NCBI RefSeq assembly: GCF_002002865.1 | Contig: NZ_CP019508.1 | Span: 3,328,501-3,392,500, forward strand | Reading direction: 5' to 3' | Origin: Brevundimonas sp. LM2 | GTDB lineage: Bacteria > Pseudomonadota > Alphaproteobacteria > Caulobacterales > Caulobacteraceae | DNA: 64,000 nucleotides | Part shown: positions 50,936 through 61,078 of the stretch, piece after piece | Position numbering within the stretch: position 1 is the stretch's first letter | Layout: the number at the start of each line of letters is the position of its first letter | Notes under the pieces: model-generated | What the model was told of the DNA's origin: nothing | The model's database searches: none | Seen by the model: the letters and a program-made list of their open reading frames with translations, nothing else | Position numbers and translations under genes: made by a program

Positions 50936-51791
50936 TGCGGGCCTCCCTCCGATAGGCCGTGAGGGCATCCGCCACGAGCCCTTCAGTCTGCGCCCTTTCG
51001 GAGTGGCCGATGTAGAGGTGGCCATCATCCTCGAGGGTGTCCGAGAAGCGGCGGAACAGCCGATCCTGGGTCGGGCCATCGAAATAGATGGCCACATTCC
51101 GACAGAAGATGATGTCGAAGCGGTTCTTCATCGGCCAATCCCCGAGAAGGTTCAGACAACGAAAGGACACCAGCGACCGAACATCCTCGCTCAGGCTGTA
51201 GTCGTCGCCCTGGCGATGGAGGTATTTGCGTCGGAGGGTGTCGGGGATCGGCTCGACATCCTCGGTGGAATAGACACCGGTGGCAGCGCGCTGCACGATC
51301 AATGGGTCGATGTCGGACCCCAGGATCCTGACGTCGAGACGCCCGGCGTCCGGAAGAGCTTCGAGAACCGTCATGGCCATCGAGTAGGGTTCGTGGCCCG
51401 CAGAGCAGCCTGCCGACCACAGCCGCACCCGGTCGCCCGCGCGCGCGCGCCGGACCAGACCTGGCATCTTGGCATCGCCGAGGTGTGTGAAGTGATGCGG
51501 CTCCCTAAAGAAGCGCGTCAGATTGGTCGTCAGCGAACTGAGGAATGCGCTGCGTTCTTCCTTCTCCCGAGGATCCTTGACCCCGTCGATGTAGGTCGAA
51601 AAATCCTTCAGCCCCAGCGCGCGCAAGCGCTTGGCCAGCCGGGAATAGACCAGGTTCGCCTTTGTCTCCGTCAGGTGGATGCCGGACATCTGATAGAGCA
51701 GGGCCGCGACATCCGCGAAATCACCCCAGGTAAAGAAGAACTCCCCGGGGACGGCAACGTCGTCCTTGTGGTTTCGGGCACCCGCGATCAT
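50928..51791 (-). CDS. cheR: CheR, receptor methyltransferase
   Basis: 287 aa from the ATG at 51791, which overlaps the cheW stop (ATGA); the longer frame is not protein-like. N-domain about 15-75 ([21 protein letters not shown]), then the SAM-binding domain with [21 protein letters not shown] and [11 protein letters not shown], and a C-terminal GHSER. It methylates receptor glutamates. The beta-subdomain that binds receptor tails appears present, which suits the EWDEF tail of the operon's own receptor. Confidence 0.94.
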   Translation of the reverse strand: MIAGARNHKDDVAVPGEFFFTWGDFADVAALLYQMSGIHLTETKANLVYSRLAKRLRALGLKDFSTYIDGVKDPREKEERSAFLSSLTTNLTRFFREPHHFTHLGDAKMPGLVRRARAGDRVRLWSAGCSAGHEPYSMAMTVLEALPDAGRLDVRILGSDIDPLIVQRAATGVYSTEDVEPIPDTLRRKYLHRQGDDYSLSEDVRSLVSFRCLNLLGDWPMKNRFDIIFCRNVAIYFDGPTQDRLFRRFSDTLEDDGHLYIGHSERAQTEGLVADALTAYRREARNG

Positions 51792-52249
51792 GCGGCCTCT
51801 GCAACCGCAGCATCGGGAAGAATTCCGTCCAGCGAGATCAGGCTGATCATGCCGGTTTCCTGAGCGATCAAGCCCTTGACGAACGACCTGACGGTGTCGC
51901 AAGCGACATCGGGCGTGTGCTGGATCAGGTCGTCCGAGACGGTGAGAATGTCGGACACCGCCTCGACAAGGAGGCCAACGGTCTTGCTGTTGATGCGCGC
52001 AACGATGATGACATGGCGGGCAGAGGGTTCGCTGGTTCCCAAGCCCAGCCTTGCCGCCAGGTCCACGATCGGCAAGACCGTCCCTCTCAGGTTGATCACG
52101 CCTCTGACGTAGGACGGCGACTGAGGGATCGGGGTGGCCGGAGCCCAGCCTCGAATTTCCAGCACGGACCGGATATCGACGCAGAATTCCTGCCCGCCAA
52201 GGTGGAAGGCGATGAGCTCGCGCGGTTGGATGAGCGTGGTCTGTTGCAT
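51788..52249 (-). CDS. cheW: CheW, receptor-kinase coupling protein
   Basis: 153 aa. One CheW domain: [43 protein letters not shown], and [14 protein letters not shown]. It links receptors to CheA in the array. It starts 3 bp after the cheA stop and overlaps cheR. Confidence 0.94.
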   Translation of the reverse strand: MQQTTLIQPRELIAFHLGGQEFCVDIRSVLEIRGWAPATPIPQSPSYVRGVINLRGTVLPIVDLAARLGLGTSEPSARHVIIVARINSKTVGLLVEAVSDILTVSDDLIQHTPDVACDTVRSFVKGLIAQETGMISLISLDGILPDAAVAEAA

Positions 52250-52252
52250 GTC

Positions 52253-54487
52253 TCAGCTCGCTTTATCGAGAACAAGGGCGCGAGGCGGCATCTGGCGACG
52301 CAGGGCGATCACGCCGTCGACGTCGACGATCAATGCGACGCGCCCGTCCCCCAGGATCGTGGCCGCCGCAATCCCGGGAACCTGATCGTAATTCTGTTCG
52401 AGACTCTTGATCACCACCTGCCGCTGGCCTTGGATCGAGTCGACGCGAAGCGCCGCCAGACCCCCCAGTTCGCTCTCGACGAGGATGGTGACGCCCGTAC
52501 CGGCCCCTGCGCCGGTTCCGAATCCCAACGCGGTCGCGACATCGATCAGCGGAACGTGGCTGCCCCTCACGGCCAGGACCGTCGAGTTCGGGCCCAACGA
52601 CCGGATGTCTGCCGCCTTGGGTTTCAGCGTCTCGACGATCACGGTGATCGGCACCACCAGGGTCTGGTCTCCGACGCTGACGACCATGCCGTCCAGCACG
52701 GCGAGGGTCAGCGGGAGGCTGAGCGTGAAGGTCGACCCCTTGCCGGGAACGGAGGTTATGCTGATACGGCCGCCCAGCGCCTGGATCGAGCGTTTGACGA
52801 CGTCCATTCCGACGCCTCTCCCCGAAATGTCCGAGACCTCCGAGGCCGTCGAGAAGCCGGGCGCGAAGATCAGATTGTCAACCTCCTCGTCGGTGAGGAC
52901 CGCGTCCGCTTCGATCAAGCCGCGCTCGACCGCGATCGAGCGCACCCTGGGTCTGTCGATGCCCTTGCCGTCGTCCGACACCTCGATGACGATGCGACCG
53001 GACCGGTGGAGCGCGGCCAGTCGAATCACCCCTTCGGCGGGCTTTCCAGCCGCCTCCCGGGCTTCGGGACTTTCAAGTCCATGATCCACGGCGTTGCGGA
53101 TCATATGCGTCAAGGGGTCCGACAATCGCTCGATCACGGTCTTGTCGACTTCGGTACCCTCCCCCTCGGTCACCAGCCTCACCGATTTTCCGGTCATGGC
53201 CGCGACCTCGCGGATGAGACGGGGCATCCGCTGGAACACGGATTTCACCGGTTGGGCCCGGATCGCCATGACGCTGTCCTGGATTTCCCGCGTCAGCTGC
53301 TCGAGGTCGTCGAGACCCAGTGAAATGTTTTTAGAGCGACCCACGCCCGCTTCGTGCACCTGCTGGGCCAGCATGGCCTGGTTTATGACGAGTTCGCCGA
53401 CGAGATCGATGAGGCGGTCGACCCGATCGAGATCGACCCGGATCGAGGCCTGCGCCGGCTCGTTTGATTTGGGCGCTGGCTTTGCCTTCGGTGGCTGGGC
53501 GAAGCCCACGGAGCCGACGGGATCGGTCGCCGGAGCCGGCGAGACGGTCGCAAGGGTCCGCGCCTCTGCGGCAGGATCCTCGCCCTTCGCCATCGCCAGC
53601 AACTCGGCAAGCGTCATCGTGGCCTGACCGCCCGCCACATCGGACGAGGACTGAGCCTCCAAGGTCACCATCGGGAAGGCAGCGGCGCCAGTCCCTTCGG
53701 TTGACGCGTCGCCGTCCGGATCGGCCGCCGCGACGACCAGATCGCAATCCCCGTCCACGAACTCAAACACATCCCGGATCGTCGCCCGTCCGACGTCCGA
53801 TGTCAGCCACAGGGTCCAGGAGAGATAGGCCTCGTCGACATTCAGCGCGTCCAGCGTGGGCAAGGCGTCTGCGTTGAGTTCGATCCGAAGCGCGCCCAGC
53901 CGGCCGAGTTCGCGGAACAGCACAGAGGCGTCGTTTGCGCTCCTGTACAGATTGGCATGCGGACGAAAATCGATGCGCCACTGGTCGCTGCTGGTCTGAG
54001 CTGGGCGCGTGATCGACGTGCCGTCGGGTTCGGGATCCCCCAGGCTCAAGGGCACGACCGCGAAAGCGATCGGCACCTCGAGCTCGCCGTCCCCGTGCTC
54101 GGCCGAGGCGCAGAAGGCTTCCAGTTGGTTGACGAGATCCTGATCCCCATCGTCGTCCAGGGCCTCCCCCGACTTGGCTGCGGTAATGTGGTCCGACAAC
54201 CTGTCCGCGGAGCGCAAGAGCACGGCCAGCAGGACCGGATCGGCTTCCAGCTCGCCGTTTCGCAGCCCGTCGAGTGTCGTCTCGAAGACATGGGCAAATC
54301 GGACCAAAGCGTCCAGACCAAAGGCACCCGCCCCGCCCTTGACGGAGTGAACCGCGCGGAAGACCGCGTTGACCGTCTCCCCGTCGCCGCGGCCCTCCTC
54401 GAGGATCAGCAGTCCGGATTCCAGGTCCGCCAGAAGCTCCTCGCACTCCTGGAAAAAGGTCGCCTTGATCGCCTCCATCGGATCCAC
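52253..54487 (-). CDS. cheA: CheA, chemotaxis histidine kinase
   Basis: 744 aa. The GTG at 54487 is chosen because AGGAG lies seven bases before it; a GTG at 54502 (GTGA overlap with cheY) and the ATG at 54478 are alternatives. P1/HPt phospho-His47 in VFRAVHSVKGGAGAFG; a long P2-like region (about 90-340); dimerisation helix (ASIRVDLDRVDRLIDLVGEL); ATPase domain with HMIRNAVDHGLES, DDGKGID and GRGVGMDVV; C-terminal CheW-like P5. It phosphorylates the CheY proteins and CheB. Confidence 0.94.
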   Translation of the reverse strand: MDPMEAIKATFFQECEELLADLESGLLILEEGRGDGETVNAVFRAVHSVKGGAGAFGLDALVRFAHVFETTLDGLRNGELEADPVLLAVLLRSADRLSDHITAAKSGEALDDDGDQDLVNQLEAFCASAEHGDGELEVPIAFAVVPLSLGDPEPDGTSITRPAQTSSDQWRIDFRPHANLYRSANDASVLFRELGRLGALRIELNADALPTLDALNVDEAYLSWTLWLTSDVGRATIRDVFEFVDGDCDLVVAAADPDGDASTEGTGAAAFPMVTLEAQSSSDVAGGQATMTLAELLAMAKGEDPAAEARTLATVSPAPATDPVGSVGFAQPPKAKPAPKSNEPAQASIRVDLDRVDRLIDLVGELVINQAMLAQQVHEAGVGRSKNISLGLDDLEQLTREIQDSVMAIRAQPVKSVFQRMPRLIREVAAMTGKSVRLVTEGEGTEVDKTVIERLSDPLTHMIRNAVDHGLESPEAREAAGKPAEGVIRLAALHRSGRIVIEVSDDGKGIDRPRVRSIAVERGLIEADAVLTDEEVDNLIFAPGFSTASEVSDISGRGVGMDVVKRSIQALGGRISITSVPGKGSTFTLSLPLTLAVLDGMVVSVGDQTLVVPITVIVETLKPKAADIRSLGPNSTVLAVRGSHVPLIDVATALGFGTGAGAGTGVTILVESELGGLAALRVDSIQGQRQVVIKSLEQNYDQVPGIAAATILGDGRVALIVDVDGVIALRRQMPPRALVLDKAS

Positions 54488-54498
54488 GTCGTGTCTCC

Positions 54499-54864
54499 TC
54501 ACGCCGCCACGCGCCGGACGGCGTCGACCAGCTTGACGGGGTCAAACGGCTTCACGATCCAGCCGGTCGCCCCGGCGGAGCGCGCGCGCTGCTTCTTGTC
54601 GGCGTCGCTTTCCGTGGTCAGCACCAGGATGGGGGTGCTCTTGAGACGCGCGTCTTGTCTGACGGCCTCGATGAAGCCGAACCCGTCGAGGTTCGGCATG
54701 TTGATGTCGGTGATGATGACATCCGGATGGGTCTGGCTCAGCACCTCAAGCCCGTGGATGCCGTCAACCGCCTGGACGACCTCGAAGGACGCGTCGGACA
54801 GCGCCAACCGCAGCATATCCCGCATCGTCCGGGAATCATCGACTGTCAACACGACCTTGTTCAT
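54499..54864 (-). CDS. cheY: CheY-type response regulator (first)
   Basis: 121 aa. LTVDDSRTMRDMLRLAL, Asp53 in VIITDINMPNLDG, LTTESDA and WIVKPFDPVK. Its start overlaps the STAS gene stop (ATGA) and its stop overlaps the region of the cheA start. It is the likely motor-binding CheY because it is the one nearest cheA. Confidence 0.93.
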   Translation of the reverse strand: MNKVVLTVDDSRTMRDMLRLALSDASFEVVQAVDGIHGLEVLSQTHPDVIITDINMPNLDGFGFIEAVRQDARLKSTPILVLTTESDADKKQRARSAGATGWIVKPFDPVKLVDAVRRVAA

Positions 54865-55148
54865 GGGTTCCCATCCGCAGGTTCTAGGGTTTCAGGATCG
54901 ATACCCAACTGACGCATGCCAGCGAGGAGGGCTTCGGAAGCGGACTGAAGACGCAGGGGCTGGCCATCTTCCCGCCAGGTCTTGAAGGCCGACAGGAGGA
55001 GTTGGAGACCTTGTCCACCCAGTCGCTCGACGGCCGAACCGTCGAGAATGAGAGGCGCGCCACGGCGTTCCAGAAGGTCGGCAAGGCAGGATAGCAGCGC
55101 CGCGGAGTCCAGCCGACACGGCAGCATGATCAACGATGCCGGAACCAT
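54861..55148 (-). CDS. STAS-domain protein of the che operon
   Basis: 95 aa from the ATG at 55148, which shares a base with the mcp stop (TGATG); a start at 55163 would add five residues. Small STAS/SpoIIAA-type fold: LDSAALLSCLADLLERRGAP LILDGSAVERLGGQGLQLLL, where the usual phospho-Ser/Asp-Ser region reads DGSAVE. Caulobacter operons carry a similar gene (cheX) at this position. Its role in chemotaxis is not established. Confidence 0.8.
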   Translation of the reverse strand: MVPASLIMLPCRLDSAALLSCLADLLERRGAPLILDGSAVERLGGQGLQLLLSAFKTWREDGQPLRLQSASEALLAGMRQLGIDPETLEPADGNP

Positions 55149-57859
55149 CAGAACTCGTCCCATTCACCCGCGCTGTGCGCGACAGCGGCGTTGCCAACCG
55201 CGGCCCGGCGAGGTGCCCCGTGACGCCTGGCGAAGTCGGCGACCTTGCTCTGGGCGGCATGAACAGGGGCCGCCGCGGTCCTGGCGGCGCGAACCGCTGC
55301 GGGGGTGGCGACCGCCAACCCGACCGACGCTGCCGAGCCCTGAACACCGGTGATCTGGAAGCGGCTGACGAGGCGCGCCAACTCACCGGCCTCATGGCTC
55401 AGGCTGTGGCTTGCCGCTGTCGATTCTTCGACCATGGCGGCATTCTGCTGGGTCGTTTGGTCCATCTGGTTGACGGCGGTGTTGACCTGGGTCAAGGCGG
55501 TCGCCTGTTCCTGCGCCGAGGCATTGATTTCCGCCATCAAGGCGTTGATCTCGCTGACGCGGCCGACGATGGAGGTCAGAGCCTCTCCCGTCTGCCCGAC
55601 AAGGCTCACTCCGTCCTTCACCTGCGTGGACGAAGCGGAGATCAGGGCCTTGATCTCCTTGGCGGCTTCCGCCGAGCGCTGCGCAAGGGCGCGGACCTCG
55701 GAGGCCACGACGGCGAAGCCGCGACCCGCATCACCCGCCCGGGCGGCCTCGACGCCCGCGTTCAGGGCCAGCAGGTTGGTCTGGAAGGCGATCTCATCGA
55801 TGACGCCGATGATCTGGCTGATCTGGTCTGCGGAGCGCTCGATCTCGCCCATGGCGGCGACCGCCTTGGACACGACGACGCCGCTGGCCTCGGCGCTGCC
55901 CCTCGCCTCGGTGACCACGGTATTAGCACGCTGGGCCCCTTCCGCCGTGCGGCGCACCGTCGCCGTGATCTCGTCGAGCGCGGCAGCCGTCTCCTCGAGC
56001 GTCGCGGCTTGCTGCTCGGTACGCCGCGAGAGGTCGTCCGCCGCCTGGCTGATCTCGCCCGACCCAGTCTGGATCGCTGCGGCATTGGTCGTGATGACCC
56101 CCATGGCGTCTTCCAGCTTCGACATGGCCTCGTTGAAGTCTGCGCGCAGCTTGGCGTAGTCGCCTGGGAAGTCCACGTCGATGCGATAGGCCAGATTGCC
56201 GGACGCAAGGGCGGTCAGACCAGCGGCCGTCTCTTCAACCACCGCGGACTGTTGTTCGGCGGCCACTCGGTCGGCTTCCGCCCGCTGCTCGCGTTCGACT
56301 TCTACGGCCGTGACATCGGTGGCGAACTTGACGACCTTGTAGGCCTTGCCGTCCGCATCGAGGATGGGATTGTAGCTCGCTTCGATCACCGCCCGAGCGC
56401 CGCCCCGACCATAGCGGGTGAACTTGTCGGCGATGAACTCTCCGCCGGCCAGACGCCTCCAGAAGTCGGCGTATTCGGACGACGCGGCCAAGGCCTTGTC
56501 GACGAACATGGAATGGTGACGCCCTTGAACCTCGGCCAGCGAATAGCCGACAACCTTCAGGAAGTTCTCGTTGGCGTGCAGGATCTTGCCGGTAAGGTCA
56601 AACTCAATGACGGCCTGCGATCGTCCAATCGCTTCCACGCGGGCCTTGGCGTCCAGCATGGCGTCGGACGCCGCGCGGTCGGTTTCCGCGCGCTGTTCCC
56701 GTTCCAGCTCCACCGCGGTGACGTCCGTGGCGAATTTGACGACCTTGTAGGGCTTGCCTTCCGAGTCGAGGATGGGGTTGTAGCTCGCCTCGATGATCGC
56801 CCGCGCCCCGCCCTTGCCATATCGGGTGAACTTGCCCGCGATGAACTCACCGGCCCCCAGACGTCGCCAGAAGTCGGCATACTCCGACGAAGCGGCGTAG
56901 GCCTGATCGACGAACATCGAATGGTGACGCCCCTGGATCTCGGCCAGCGAATAGCCGAGAACCCTCAGGAAGTTTTCGTTCGCATGCACAATCTTGCCGG
57001 TCGTATCGAACTCAATGACCGCCTGGGACCGGCTGACGGCCTCCATCCTCGCGCTTGCGTCCAGAAGGTTTACCGTCCCCGTCGCGAGTTCAACCGCATT
57101 GGCCCGAAAGACTTCCAGCGAGCGCGCCATTTCGCCGATCTCGTCCTTGCGCTGGGTGCCGGCGATCTGGAGGTCCACATCGCCACGGGCAAGGGACCTC
57201 ATCGACTCGGTCATGAGCGCCATCGGCGACAGGATGCGGCGGCCGACGAACCAGGCCGCCAACGCGAGCCCCGCAAGCATCAGGGCCGCGCCCAGCGCAA
57301 GGGCTACAGCCGTGACTTGACCGGTTAGCTCAGCGCTCGCCTGGTCGCCCGATTGAAGCTCCGTCGCCAGGGCGACGGCTTGATCGACGCCCTCACGATG
57401 CTGGCGGTATGCCGACTGAGCCAGGGAATAGGCCGACCGCGCGGCCGACGCGTCCCCTCGCTCCAGCGCGGGGACGAGGTTGCCCTCTACGATCCTCCAG
57501 AACTCTTTCGCCGGCGGATCGACCCGCGTCGCCAATGTTGCCTTCAGTTGTTCCGGCAAAGGAGACGACAGCCAATACTGACTGCGCTGGTCATATTCGG
57601 AGCGCAGTTCCGACAGCCGGCTCTTGCGAACGCCGACGTAGGCCGGATCCAGCATAGCCTGGCCAAGCTCCATGTTGGCTTCCAGGACATAGGCCGGCGG
57701 CGGCAAGATATCAGCGACCAGATCTTTGTCTCGAATAATCGAATCATACTGCGGACCGCCGACCCGAATAGTCGATACCGCGTATCCACCTCCGAGTATG
57801 AGAACCGACATTAAAACAGCCAGCGCAATCGCGCCGGTGTTAAAAGAACGTTTCAGCAT
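55148..57859 (-). CDS. mcpA: methyl-accepting chemotaxis protein with two near-identical PAS domains
   Basis: 903 aa. TM1 about 10-30, periplasmic domain about 31-180, TM2 about 183-205, HAMP about 206-260. PAS-A about 271-388 and PAS-B about 409-520 are near copies (see repeat). A second HAMP-like part follows, then the signalling domain with its tip [40 protein letters not shown]. The C-terminus is EWDEF, matching the xWxxF tether that CheR and CheB bind in enterobacterial receptors. Symbol from position as first gene of the che operon. AGAGAG lies before the start. Confidence 0.92.
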   Translation of the reverse strand: MLKRSFNTGAIALAVLMSVLILGGGYAVSTIRVGGPQYDSIIRDKDLVADILPPPAYVLEANMELGQAMLDPAYVGVRKSRLSELRSEYDQRSQYWLSSPLPEQLKATLATRVDPPAKEFWRIVEGNLVPALERGDASAARSAYSLAQSAYRQHREGVDQAVALATELQSGDQASAELTGQVTAVALALGAALMLAGLALAAWFVGRRILSPMALMTESMRSLARGDVDLQIAGTQRKDEIGEMARSLEVFRANAVELATGTVNLLDASARMEAVSRSQAVIEFDTTGKIVHANENFLRVLGYSLAEIQGRHHSMFVDQAYAASSEYADFWRRLGAGEFIAGKFTRYGKGGARAIIEASYNPILDSEGKPYKVVKFATDVTAVELEREQRAETDRAASDAMLDAKARVEAIGRSQAVIEFDLTGKILHANENFLKVVGYSLAEVQGRHHSMFVDKALAASSEYADFWRRLAGGEFIADKFTRYGRGGARAVIEASYNPILDADGKAYKVVKFATDVTAVEVEREQRAEADRVAAEQQSAVVEETAAGLTALASGNLAYRIDVDFPGDYAKLRADFNEAMSKLEDAMGVITTNAAAIQTGSGEISQAADDLSRRTEQQAATLEETAAALDEITATVRRTAEGAQRANTVVTEARGSAEASGVVVSKAVAAMGEIERSADQISQIIGVIDEIAFQTNLLALNAGVEAARAGDAGRGFAVVASEVRALAQRSAEAAKEIKALISASSTQVKDGVSLVGQTGEALTSIVGRVSEINALMAEINASAQEQATALTQVNTAVNQMDQTTQQNAAMVEESTAASHSLSHEAGELARLVSRFQITGVQGSAASVGLAVATPAAVRAARTAAAPVHAAQSKVADFARRHGAPRRAAVGNAAVAHSAGEWDEF
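56288..57049 (-). repeat. tandem PAS-coding duplication within mcp
   Basis: Two copies of a PAS-coding block, period about 408 bp (136 residues; for example SQAVIEF at residues 278 and 414). Copies share long exact stretches such as [20 protein letters not shown] and [10 protein letters not shown]. Confidence 0.85.
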
Positions 57860-58956
57860 AGGTCTCTCTTTTTTGAGTATGAATCGGAAATTGATTCAGC
57901 AAAAACATTTCACGATAGCGAAGTCGAACGCAGGTAAGGGAAAAATAACGATCTGACCAGCCTAAAGCGAGATCTGATCTCTACTATGCTTTCAAGGGAC
58001 AGCTTGCCTCTTGTTATGCCTACCTTCACAGCGAAACATTCACGCTTGGTAAATCAGAGAGCGTAGTTCTATTATACCTGTATTTGTTTAAATGATTAAT
58101 ACGCGCATAGCGCGATAGCGAAGCCGCGTCGAAGGGCCAGGAATCTCGATCGGCAAGGACATGAAGCAGGTGGATCGCCCCGGCCTTTGGCCGGCGTCTT
58201 CCCGCTATGAGGCGGTTTGGGGTGCTGAACGACGCCTGACACCCCGACAAGATGCACGCAGCGCCGTTCAATCACGGCGGTGGACGCTCGGGGACTCCGT
58301 GGCCACGCTTGGCGTCGTGCGCTTGAGACTTAGGTACTTTTGCGTCGATCTGCCGCAAGCTGAGCTGCGCGAACTGAAGGACGCGAGTGCTGAAACCGTT
58401 TCGCGAGGTCACCTCGCGGGGCGCGCACGCTAGAGCATTGCGAACGCCTCTCGGCCTCAGGCCGGGCAGGTAAACCAAGTTTTTGAAGGACGCCTAAAGA
58501 TCAACAGATGCCGCGCAGGCTCGCGCCCGTGGTTTGGCCAGGCCGGCTGCACTCTGCACCCAGACGTTCGTCATCCTGGCCAGTACCGACCCGGGACGCC
58601 ACACCAACGTGGAAGCTCGGGCCAGCAGGCGGTTGGCCTCGGCCTGGCCACCCAGGTCGACGTTGACCCTTCTTCCGGTTTTCCGCGTCGTTTCAGGTCT
58701 GGCATCGAATGCAACCCCGAAATCTTGCCGCCACCGGCAAAAGGTCGACCGGGAAGCGCACGCCGCTGCCAGGGTCTTGCTGTTTCAGTTCGTGGTGCCT
58801 CAGCCTGCAGCATCGGTTGAAGCACAGAGTCAGCGGCCGAAAGCGACATGACTACGCGGCCAACAGACTCGTCGGAATGCCAGACGCGGGGCAGGGACCC
58901 GCCCAACGACCACCGGCGTTATACAAAGATCAAGCGGCGGGGAATAGGTTGGATGA
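57860..58956. other. 1.1-kb region without a supported gene
   Basis: The first 250 bp are AT-rich and contain the che operon promoter region. CGATAGCGAAG occurs at 57913 and again at 58113, exactly 200 bp apart. A perfect CCGGCC-TTT-GGCCGG hairpin is at 58180-58194. From 58161 on, short open frames exist on both strands but none resembles a known protein. Confidence 0.5.
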
Positions 58957-61014
58957 ATGATGCTGCTTTCACCTACACGTAGGCTCCGCATTGACGGGAC
59001 GCGGTCACTCCTCCTGGTGTTAATCGTCGCGATCTCACTTTTGGTCGTTCTGGTGCTTCGCGGCGCTCAGGGCGTGGACGGGATCGTCCGATCATCGGAA
59101 GAAACGCTCCTTCAGAAGGGTTTATCTGCGAGGATCGGGGAGCTTAGGGCTGCGGTCGTCCCCCAGGCCGACTGGGACGATGCCGTTCACCATCTTGACC
59201 TCCATTATGATCCGGCTTGGGCGAGAGCGAATATTGGCGTTTTTCTCACGCAGAACAGCGGATTTGAACTCGTTGGCGTGATCGACAAGGCCGACAGTGC
59301 GGTGTTCTCCAGCGACAGGGGGAAGCCCGCGACGCCCGCGGTCGTAAGCCAGCTTGTGGCTCAGGCTTCTCCCCTGGTGGCGAACATTCGTCGGCAGGAA
59401 GCCGATCGGGGCACCTTCTCGCGGGTGAACGGCAGGACGGCAATGATCTCCACACCCATTCAGATGTCTTCCGTCGCCACCATCGCCGGCACGCCGTATG
59501 TCCTGGTTGCGACGTTGGTGCAGCCAGATTTTGGGGCCGCCCTCCCGAGCAAACGGGCTCCCATCGTCCTGACCGGAGAAGCGATCGACCCGGCCTTTCT
59601 GGCGCTGCTGGTCCAGCGCTATCAACTGAACGACGCCGAAATCGTCCCCGCGTCCGTTCCAGAGGAGACCGACAGGGCACGGGTGGCCATCAACGACACA
59701 GGCGGTAGAGCGCTACTGACATTGCGGTGGCGGCCGCATCAGCCGGCCGCAAGTTTTCTGGGTGCGACGTGGGCCTATATCGCCCTGTCGCTTATCCTCG
59801 GCTTCTCCAGCGTTCTTTACTTCAGCCTGGCAGCGCGGCGCGCCCGCTCCGGCCTCAAGGTCGCCTTGGACGCAGCTGAGGCCGCCAGTTCAGCCAAATC
59901 GGACTTCCTCGCGTCGATGAGCCATGAGATCCGCACGCCGTTGAATGGCGTCATTGGCTCTCTGTATCTGTTGAAATCCGAAGAGATGAGCCATGAAGGC
60001 AAACGGCTTGTTGAGACGGCGGTATCGTCTGGAGAGATGGTCAATGCGCTGATCAATGATGTTCTCGATTTCAGCAAGATCGAAGCGGGCAAAATGGAGC
60101 TCGCGCCTGTGCCAACCGACTTAGATCAGCTCATCAGTGCCGTCGCCGCCACGGTCAAATCTCAATGTATGGAGAAGGGATTGGCGTTTGATTGGAGTGA
60201 CGCGCCGCCTATCGGATGGGCCGATCTGGATCCTCTGCGGCTGAAACAGTGCCTGTTCAACCTGCTTGGAAACGCCGTGAAGTTCACAAATCAGGGTCGG
60301 GTCGGCTTGCGGATCTCTACCACTGGGCATGGCCAAACACGGGTCCTTCGTTTCGAAATCTCCGACACCGGGATCGGCGTGTCCGAAACGGCTCAAGCAG
60401 CCCTGTTTCAGCGTTTCCAACAGGCTGACGGCTCGACGACGCGGCGCTATGGCGGGACGGGTCTCGGCCTCGCCATCACGCGCCAGATTGCCGAATGCAT
60501 GGGCGGGTCCGTCCATATGGTCAGCGAGGAAGGAAAGGGTTCGACCCTCTATCTTGAAGTGGTTGCCCCCGGCGCTGCCTCACAGACGGCTCCCCCCATC
60601 GTCAATGAAATCGTCGGCCCGCTTGAGGGGCTCAACATTCTCGTCGTCGACGATAACGCCACGAATCTGATGATCGGCTCGACGCTGCTCAGTCGGATGG
60701 GAGCCCAGGTAGCGACCGCCGATAGCGGAGCGGACGCGATCGAAATGGCAACACGCCTGCGCTTCGACCTTGTTCTGATGGACATCCAGATGCCTGGGAT
60801 GAATGGGCTGGAAGCGACGCGTCGTCTGAGGCAGGTGACTGAGCGGCAGGGGCACTTACCGGTCATCGCCCTGACCGCGAACGTGATGGAGCATGACAAG
60901 GCCGAATATCTGAAAGCTGGGATGGACGGAGTCGTTGCAAAACCGATTTCGCCAGACCTGCTTCTTCGGGAAGTCGTGAGGCTCGCATCGTCGCCGAAAC
61001 GTCTCGCTGCGTGA
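58957..61014 (+). CDS. CHASE4-type hybrid histidine kinase
   Basis: 685 aa. TM1 about 17-36, a periplasmic sensor about 40-270 with PQADWDDAVHHLD typical of CHASE4, TM2 about 272-295. HisKA with SMSHEIRTPLNG; HATPase with NLLGNAVKFT, DTGIGV, GGTGLGLAI; receiver with VDDNATNLMIG, Asp in LVLMDIQMPGMNG, Lys in VAKPIS. No response regulator or phosphotransferase gene adjoins. The 1.1 kb upstream has no gene. It senses something outside the cytoplasm; the ligand is unknown. Confidence 0.92.
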   Translation: MMLLSPTRRLRIDGTRSLLLVLIVAISLLVVLVLRGAQGVDGIVRSSEETLLQKGLSARIGELRAAVVPQADWDDAVHHLDLHYDPAWARANIGVFLTQNSGFELVGVIDKADSAVFSSDRGKPATPAVVSQLVAQASPLVANIRRQEADRGTFSRVNGRTAMISTPIQMSSVATIAGTPYVLVATLVQPDFGAALPSKRAPIVLTGEAIDPAFLALLVQRYQLNDAEIVPASVPEETDRARVAINDTGGRALLTLRWRPHQPAASFLGATWAYIALSLILGFSSVLYFSLAARRARSGLKVALDAAEAASSAKSDFLASMSHEIRTPLNGVIGSLYLLKSEEMSHEGKRLVETAVSSGEMVNALINDVLDFSKIEAGKMELAPVPTDLDQLISAVAATVKSQCMEKGLAFDWSDAPPIGWADLDPLRLKQCLFNLLGNAVKFTNQGRVGLRISTTGHGQTRVLRFEISDTGIGVSETAQAALFQRFQQADGSTTRRYGGTGLGLAITRQIAECMGGSVHMVSEEGKGSTLYLEVVAPGAASQTAPPIVNEIVGPLEGLNILVVDDNATNLMIGSTLLSRMGAQVATADSGADAIEMATRLRFDLVLMDIQMPGMNGLEATRRLRQVTERQGHLPVIALTANVMEHDKAEYLKAGMDGVVAKPISPDLLLREVVRLASSPKRLAA

Positions 61015-61060
61015 CGTCATCGTTCCGTCGGCGGTGGTGAATGATGGGCGAGGGACCGCT

Positions 61061-61078
61061 CGTCTCTTCGGAGAGACG
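61061..61078. terminator. hairpin after hybrid kinase gene
   Basis: CGTCTCT / AGAGACG, 7-bp stem with a TCGG loop, 46 bp after the kinase stop. No T-tract, so weak as a terminator. Confidence 0.3.

Noticed and set aside
55136..57328. 730-residue plus-strand frame antisense to the chemoreceptor
   Set aside because: Its length only mirrors the alanine- and glycine-rich MCP codons on the other strand; no known domain.
58085..58105. TTAA-N4-TTAA element as a CtrA box upstream of the che operon
   Set aside because: CtrA sites have seven bases between TTAA halves; the spacing here is four.
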